DNA from: a virus
Direction: 5' to 3' (one strand)
Virus record (IMG/VR): IMGVR_UViG_3300050821_003725
Coordinates: 1 to 41,324 of that record
Length of the DNA: 41,324 bases
This document shows positions 37,915 through 41,324 of the stretch, one piece after another (within the stretch, counting starts at the first letter, position 1; each line of letters opens with the position of its first letter). Made by a program: the position numbers and the translations under genes. Under the pieces are notes generated by a model that made no database searches, was not told where the DNA came from, and was given only the letters and a program-made list of their open reading frames with translations.

Positions 37915-38108
37915 TTAAACCCGCGTACACCGTTGCCGAAGTATCCGCCATGCTCGGGCTATCCCGTTGGACGGTGGTTAGACTATTTGAGAATGAGCCC
38001 GGCCGCATCCGGCTGCCCCGCCCGGCCACGATGAATAAGGGCCGGTACCGCTCTTTGCGCATCCCGCACGCTGTTTATATGCGGGTCTTAGGAAGGCTAT
38101 CACAATGA
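37911..38108 (+). CDS. AlpA/excisionase-like helix-turn-helix protein
   Basis: 65 residues. YTVAEVSAMLGLSRWTVVRL is a MerR/AlpA-type helix-turn-helix, followed by a wing with IRLPR and a basic YRSLRIPHAVYMRVLG. Proteins of this size and type act as excisionases or as regulators of integrase genes. Coupling (ATGA) places it in the early operon, pointing toward the integrase. Confidence 0.7.
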   Translation: MIKPAYTVAEVSAMLGLSRWTVVRLFENEPGRIRLPRPATMNKGRYRSLRIPHAVYMRVLGRLSQ

Positions 38109-38452
38109 CCCCGCGGACGCATCGGCACACTATACACTTTCCCATCTTCGGGTACAAAATTATTGTAGTCTTCACCGCGGACTTGCGCCGCGAGTGCAAG
38201 CGGCTATCGCGGGAAGACCCGGACCCCGAGGCCGTAGCGCTTACGGTTATGAATTCCGATGGATTCTCGCACATCCTTTTGCCGCACAATACCGGTGCCG
38301 AAAGTATTGCCCATGAAGCTTTCCACGCTGTTTACCACTTAATGACGCGGGCCGGGGCCGAGCTAGAAGACGAAGTAATCGCGTACCACCTGGGCCACGT
38401 GGTTGGGCTAATCCACAAATGGAGAAACAAAAAACATGCGCCGGACGCTTAA
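38105..38452 (+). CDS. Small HExxH metalloprotease-like protein
   Basis: 115 residues. SIAHEAFHAVYHLMTRAGAE contains HEAFH (about 71-75), a zincin motif, and acidic residues follow at EDEVIAYHLGHVV (about 88-100) that could supply the third ligand. The N-terminal half is beta-rich (FGYKIIVVFTADLRRE, LPHNTGAES). Phage zincins of this size include repressor-cleaving ImmA-like proteins, but similarity beyond the motif is not evident. Substrate unknown. Confidence 0.65.
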   Translation: MTPRTHRHTIHFPIFGYKIIVVFTADLRRECKRLSREDPDPEAVALTVMNSDGFSHILLPHNTGAESIAHEAFHAVYHLMTRAGAELEDEVIAYHLGHVVGLIHKWRNKKHAPDA

Positions 38453-38681
38453 AGAGATCGGACGGGAAGTCTTAGCGGTTGAAAAAATAGACAACGCCGA
38501 GGCCGCCGCGGCTTTCCGCATTGGCGAGGCCGTACAGTTTTACCGCGGGGGTTGGCGTTTCGGCCACGTGAAAGCCCTGGGGGCTACAAAGCTTCGCTCG
38601 GGGATGGTACAGATTGAGCACCCTATGACCGGGGAACATTGGTTGAAGGCTTCGGACGTGCGCCCACTTGCGGCGATGTAG
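38436..38681 (+). CDS. Small hypothetical protein, SH3-like beta segment (81 residues)
   Basis: It overlaps the HExxH gene by 17 bp. An N-terminal helix (MRRTLKEIGREVLAVEKIDN) precedes a short beta-barrel-like part (AVQFYRGGWRFGHVKAL, MVQIEHPMTGEHWLKASDVR). It is the last gene of the rightward operon and ends 14 bp from the convergent gene at 38696-38914. Family not recognised. Confidence 0.55.
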   Translation: MRRTLKEIGREVLAVEKIDNAEAAAAFRIGEAVQFYRGGWRFGHVKALGATKLRSGMVQIEHPMTGEHWLKASDVRPLAAM

Positions 38682-38695
38682 GCGCACGGCCTAAG

Positions 38696-38914
38696 CTATG
38701 CGGCCCGCTTGAGCCTAGCCCAGCGTGCCCGCTGCGCCGCGGCTATCCTCTTCCGGCCCGCGGCACTTATCTTACGGTGTTTTGGTGCCGCGGCTAGCCG
38801 GTGTTTGACAGTACCGTTTACGGGGTGGGGTTGGTCTTCGGTGAGAAGGTTTCTAGCGGTCTGCAACCGGGTAATCTCTTGGTCAATTTCGTGCACTACG
38901 TTGGCAATTGCCAT
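38696..38914 (-). CDS. Small basic DNA-binding-like protein (72 residues)
   Basis: An N-terminal coiled helix (IANVVHEIDQEITRLQTARN) is linked to a very basic C-terminus, HRKISAAGRKRIAAAQRARW followed by ARLKRAA. That tail resembles the nucleic-acid-binding tails of many small acidobacterial and proteobacterial proteins. ATG 38914 follows GGAGG by 11 bases, but the site is enclosed in a strong hairpin. It lies downstream of the integrase gene and is probably on its transcript. Confidence 0.6.
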   Translation of the reverse strand: MAIANVVHEIDQEITRLQTARNLLTEDQPHPVNGTVKHRLAAAPKHRKISAAGRKRIAAAQRARWARLKRAA

Positions 38915-38917
38915 AAG

Positions 38918-38959
38918 TGGGTTATCCTCCGCTCGGGAGTATAACCCACCCCTGGGTTA
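38918..38959 (-). promoter_or_regulatory. Alternative hairpins hiding the ribosome site of the gene after the integrase
   Basis: On the minus strand, TAACCCA (which includes the integrase stop) can pair with TGGGTTA around GGGG. The same TGGGTTAT can instead pair with ATAACCCA further on. That second form has an inner CTCC/GGAG stem and buries the GGAGG site of the downstream gene. Only one of the two can form at a time. This is the layout of a translational or attenuation switch. Confidence 0.55.
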
Positions 38960-40051
38960 AAGGAAAGTGTCCCCTATTACTTTGTCCATCCGGTCTTGCC
39001 GGGTCTTGTCCCATTGGGCGTAATGGTTTTCGGTGGTCGCAATGCTTTTGTGCCCCAGGGCCTTGGACACGTCCCCCATTGCCACGCCCTTGCTCAATAG
39101 ATGACACGCGAAGGTATCGCGCAATCTATGGCTAACCATGTGCCCCTCGCAATGGATGTTAGCGCGGGCAAACGCCCAAGCAATATACTGCCCCTGCCAC
39201 TTCGCAAAGTTTAGCTCGGTACCGTCCCCGCAAAAAAAGAGGAATTCGCCTTCTTTGTTGGCCGCCTTCAATATCTCTTTAGCTACGTCCAAGGGGATGC
39301 GCACCCGGACGGGTACCCCCGTCTTGTGCCGTTCTGTCGTTACGTGCGCCGCGTCCCCCGTAATCTTTAGCTCACGTTTGCGCAGACATGAAGCATCCCG
39401 CACCGCAAGCCCACTCCACCGCATGAGCTGAATAATGGCCCGTGTCCGCTTGGTCATCTTCGGCGCGGCTAATAGCTTGGTGTACTCGGCAGGGGTTAGC
39501 GGGGTGGTTGCTGGGGATTCAATCTTGATTGGGTCTAGCTTCGGCACCCTGAGAAGCCATCCGCTATGGTGACAGAAATTCAAGAAGACACGGAGAATCA
39601 ATTGCACGGTGTGCCGGGTTGCCGTGGACTCGTAAAGATCCGGCCACGTGGCCTTATAGTCCGTCAATAATTCCAGGTCCACCGCGCCCAGGGCGAAGAC
39701 ATTCCGGCAAGCGCAGAACTGGACAAAGCGCTTGGTCAAGACCGCGTAGCGCTCAAGGTTGCCCGCGGAAATCCCCTTAACCTTCTTGCTCTTTAGGAAG
39801 GCTTCGCACGCCGCGGCTAGAATCTTCGTGTCTACCTTGGCGGGGGCGCGCCCCGCTAATTGGTCTTCCGTCGCGCGTTTGATTTCCTCGGCCTCGGCCC
39901 ATGACCGCGTGCCCGCTTGCTTCCGGTAGCGCTTGCCGTCTTGCTGCCAACGTAAATGCTTCCGGCAATCGCACTGCTTAGTAAACTCATCCCCGGCCCG
40001 TTTGCAGCCGGGGGCATGGCGCACGTAAATGGTGATAACGGGCGCGCTCAT
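38957..40051 (-). CDS. Tyrosine recombinase (phage integrase)
   Basis: 364 residues from ATG 40051, whose codon overlaps the previous stop (TAATG). The N-terminus has a Cys cluster (CKRAG...CDC, 16-29) and a basic arm-binding segment. The core-binding SAM-like domain is at about 75-170. Catalytic residues are Arg218 (GLAVRDASCL), Lys243 (ERHKTG), His308 and Arg311 (SHRLRDTF), His334 (LGHKS) and Tyr344 (NHYAQW). It catalyses integration and excision at the attachment sites. It is the last of four leftward genes starting at 40831 next to the right end. Confidence 0.93.
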   Translation of the reverse strand: MSAPVITIYVRHAPGCKRAGDEFTKQCDCRKHLRWQQDGKRYRKQAGTRSWAEAEEIKRATEDQLAGRAPAKVDTKILAAACEAFLKSKKVKGISAGNLERYAVLTKRFVQFCACRNVFALGAVDLELLTDYKATWPDLYESTATRHTVQLILRVFLNFCHHSGWLLRVPKLDPIKIESPATTPLTPAEYTKLLAAPKMTKRTRAIIQLMRWSGLAVRDASCLRKRELKITGDAAHVTTERHKTGVPVRVRIPLDVAKEILKAANKEGEFLFFCGDGTELNFAKWQGQYIAWAFARANIHCEGHMVSHRLRDTFACHLLSKGVAMGDVSKALGHKSIATTENHYAQWDKTRQDRMDKVIGDTFL

Positions 40052-40380
40052 TAGCGGCCGCCCTTCTCGGTGCAATCCAGGTTGTAGCCGGACTCGGCCA
40101 GCTTGTATTCAATGTGCCGCTCAGTCGAATGGTCTTTGATTAGCGCGCCCTTCAGCTTGACGCATAGAAGCCTATCATCTAAAGCGTTGAAGACTTCTTG
40201 CCGGGCGGTATCCGCCTTTATGATGTCCAGGGCTAGCGCGTCATCGCAAGTGTCCATGTGCGCCATCTTCTGCATTGACGTGTCGCAAGCCTTGGCGGGC
40301 CCGTTTTGAAGCATGGCGGCTACGGTGCCCGCCACGATTAAGAGCGCGATTACCACAACTGCAATTCGTGCGTTTTTCAT
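40051..40380 (-). CDS. Small exported or membrane-anchored protein (109 residues)
   Basis: The N-terminal signal or anchor AVVVIALLIVAGTVAAML (about 7-24) is followed by a soluble part with five Cys (ACDTSMQKMAHMDTCDDALA, LLCVKLKG, NLDCTEKG), suited to disulfides in the periplasm. AGGGGG precedes ATG 40380, which overlaps the previous TAA. Family not recognised. Its place in the integrase operon, likely expressed in the lysogen, suggests a cargo or exclusion function. Confidence 0.55.
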   Translation of the reverse strand: MKNARIAVVVIALLIVAGTVAAMLQNGPAKACDTSMQKMAHMDTCDDALALDIIKADTARQEVFNALDDRLLCVKLKGALIKDHSTERHIEYKLAESGYNLDCTEKGGR

Positions 40381-40607
40381 TATTGGCCCCCTAATGTGAT
40401 GCCTAATGAGCGCCCGTCATCGTTCATACCGCGCGGCCCGGTAGACTTGCCGCATTCGATTGTGTACCATTCGCCCGTATCGAAGTAGACGCGGACGGCA
40501 TGAGCAAAGGATAGTTTCGTGATGTAGGTATCGGTGTCCGCGGTATCGCGCATCTCGCGAGTGCTCGCACCGTCATCGGTTGAAATTCTGAGATATTCGC
40601 CGGTCAT
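40380..40607 (-). CDS. Small beta-rich protein (75 residues)
   Basis: ATG 40607 overlaps the TAA of the previous gene, with AAGGGGG upstream. The sequence MTGEYLRISTDDGASTREMR followed by SFAHAVRVYFDTGEWYTIEC is acidic and beta-rich. No domain recognised. Same operon as the integrase. Confidence 0.5.
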   Translation of the reverse strand: MTGEYLRISTDDGASTREMRDTADTDTYITKLSFAHAVRVYFDTGEWYTIECGKSTGPRGMNDDGRSLGITLGGQ

Positions 40608-40831
40608 TAGATGCCCCCTTCGGTTACGGTGTAGCACTCGCCGGTTTTCGTGAGCATCTTGGCGCTCACTAGCCCGGCCATGATTTGCTCGAATTGGTGA
40701 AGGCTGCAACCCGAGGCCATAAGGGCCGCGTACAAGTGGCCGCCCGGTGCGCCCAGGGGGCCGGATAGTTTCACGGTTTCGATTATCGCGTTTGCTACTG
40801 ATCGGAGAGCGTTTACTTGTTCGGTTGTCAT
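40607..40831 (-). CDS. Small winged-helix-like phage protein, first gene of the integrase operon
   Basis: 74 residues from ATG 40831. TVKLSGPLGAPGGHLYAALM (about 19-38), GCSLHQFEQIMAGLVSAKML and the final ECYTVTEGG resemble a small conserved phage protein with a winged-helix shape. There is no ribosome site and the start lies just after a likely -10, so it may be translated from a leaderless message. It could be a regulator of lysogeny, with the TGTGTCA sites upstream as targets; this is inference. Confidence 0.6.
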   Translation of the reverse strand: MTTEQVNALRSVANAIIETVKLSGPLGAPGGHLYAALMASGCSLHQFEQIMAGLVSAKMLTKTGECYTVTEGGI

Positions 40832-40919
40832 GTATAGCAGTATGACACAGTTTTGACACAAAACAAGTAACGAAAGTACCATAACCAATGTTTATGCGGG
40901 TCCGCGGGGCATACTGCGA
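40832..40919 (-). promoter_or_regulatory. Promoter/operator region of the integrase operon
   Basis: TGACACA occurs twice at 11-bp spacing (40843-40849 and 40854-40860), one helical turn. The first copy is part of TGACACAGTTTT, shared with the left end (818-829). On the minus strand TTGTTT, 16 bases, then CATACT could be a promoter with the two sites between its elements, as expected for a repressed promoter. The rest of the stretch up to 40919 holds no gene. Confidence 0.5.
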
Positions 40920-40930
40920 GTATTCTATCT
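40920..40930. repeat. Candidate attR core (11-bp direct repeat GTATTCTATCT)
   Basis: Exact partner of 714-724 in the same orientation, 80 bp outside the last phage gene. Sequence to the right of it changes to hairpin-rich DNA leading to rsmD, as expected for host flank. Confidence 0.5.
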
Positions 40931-41110
40931 GCATTAGACTCCGATTCGCGCTGCAGAGTTGCGAAAGGCGAATCGGAAGGCCTCGGCCGAAGGGGGTATC
41001 TCCAATAGAGACGCGGCTTGCCGCGTCTCCGACAGCCGGCCCAGGCGGGAGCGACGCGAGCGGAGACGGGGCCAGCCCCGTCTCCAGGGGCGCGCTGTGA
41101 GCACGAACCT
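40931..41110. repeat. Host intergenic region with three hairpins upstream of rsmD
   Basis: No gene. Three inverted repeats are visible. CCGATTCGC (40941-40949) pairs with GCGAATCGG (40968-40976). GAGACGCGG pairs with CCGCGTCTC around CTTG (41008-41029). GGAGACGGGGC pairs with GCCCCGTCTCC around CA (41062-41085). The last two share the GAGAC(G)..GTCTC theme and look like REP-type chromosomal repeats rather than phage sequence. Confidence 0.6.
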
Positions 41111-41324
41111 ATGAGAATCATTGCAGGCCAGTACCGCCGCCGGACATTGCGGTCGTTGCCCGGAATCGAAATCCGCCCGACGGCGGACCGGCTGCGCGAG
41201 ACGCTGTTCAATGTGCTCTCGGCGGGCGATCCGGCTGCGCTGACGGAGTCGATATGGCTCGACTTGTATGCCGGGACGGGCGCGGTGGGCATGGAGGCGC
41301 TGAGCCGCGGCGCGCGGATGGTGT
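41111..41324 (+). CDS. rsmD: 16S rRNA (guanine966-N2)-methyltransferase, host gene, C-terminus cut by window edge
   Basis: The first 71 codons are visible. [18 protein letters not shown] followed by [17 protein letters not shown] is the hallmark N-terminus of Rsm[21 protein letters not shown] is the SAM-binding motif. The enzyme methylates G966 of 16S rRNA during small-subunit assembly. The start is ATG 41111; no strong ribosome site precedes it. It marks the right chromosomal flank of the prophage. Confidence 0.92.
   Translation, partial: MRIIAGQYRRRTLRSLPGIEIRPTADRLRETLFNVLSAGDPAALTESIWLDLYAGTGAVGMEALSRGARMV

Noticed and set aside
38957-40051. Integration into a tRNA gene
   Set aside because: Neither end shows a tRNA or tRNA 3' fragment; both flanks lead straight into protein-gene upstream regions.
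41008-41085. Insertion sequence ends or a terminator of phage origin beside rsmD
   Set aside because: The hairpins lie outside the att repeat, no transposase is nearby and there is no T-tract. Host REP-like repeats are the simpler reading.

Overview
The window holds a nearly complete tailed-phage prophage (siphovirus with an HK97-type head and a tail module resembling gene transfer agents) in a bacterial chromosome. Host DNA shows at both edges. On the left is the start of a site-2 protease gene (minus strand, positions 1-705). On the right is the start of rsmD (plus strand, from 41111). The rsmD and protease sequences, and a secreted Big2-type cargo protein, look Acidobacteriota-like to me; that is an inference from sequence style, not a search result.

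The element runs from about 0.7 to 40.9 kb. An 11-bp direct repeat (714-724 and 40920-40930) is the best candidate for the attachment core. A second, 12-bp pair lies just inside it (818-829 and 40843-40854). The tyrosine integrase is at the right end, last in a leftward four-gene operon (40831 to 38957).

Rightward early block (29170-38681): a ssDNA-binding-like protein, a large secreted Big2 protein, two small membrane proteins, an endonuclease VII-like resolvase, a PD-(D/E)XK exonuclease, a cytosine-methyltransferase-like protein, a metallophosphoesterase, a dATP/dGTP diphosphohydrolase-like protein, a family A DNA polymerase, an HNH-like protein, an RMF-like protein, a membrane coiled-coil protein, an AlpA-like HTH protein and a small HExxH protein. 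A prim-pol/ATPase is transcribed divergently (28606-26867).

Leftward late block (26679-864): small zinc-ribbon proteins, a lysis region (holin-like, DUF5675, spanin-like), an HNH nuclease, terminase small and large subunits, portal, prohead protease, connectors, tail tube, G/GT tail chaperones, tape measure, three distal tail proteins, a fibre-like protein and two coupled glycosyltransferases. An accessory zone follows that, unusually, contains the major capsid gene (3199-4440) about 15 kb downstream of the protease.

Most notable: a -1 frameshift site for the tail chaperones (CCCAAAC plus a perfect hairpin); the displaced capsid gene and a separate 55-residue gene copying one segment of it; a start-less open frame between two head-tail genes; an antisense zinc/AT-hook gene inside the late block; TGTGTCA operator-like sites at both prophage ends and before the terminase genes; and mutually exclusive RNA hairpins beside the integrase gene. 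I see no tRNA, CRISPR array, insertion sequence or reverse transcriptase.
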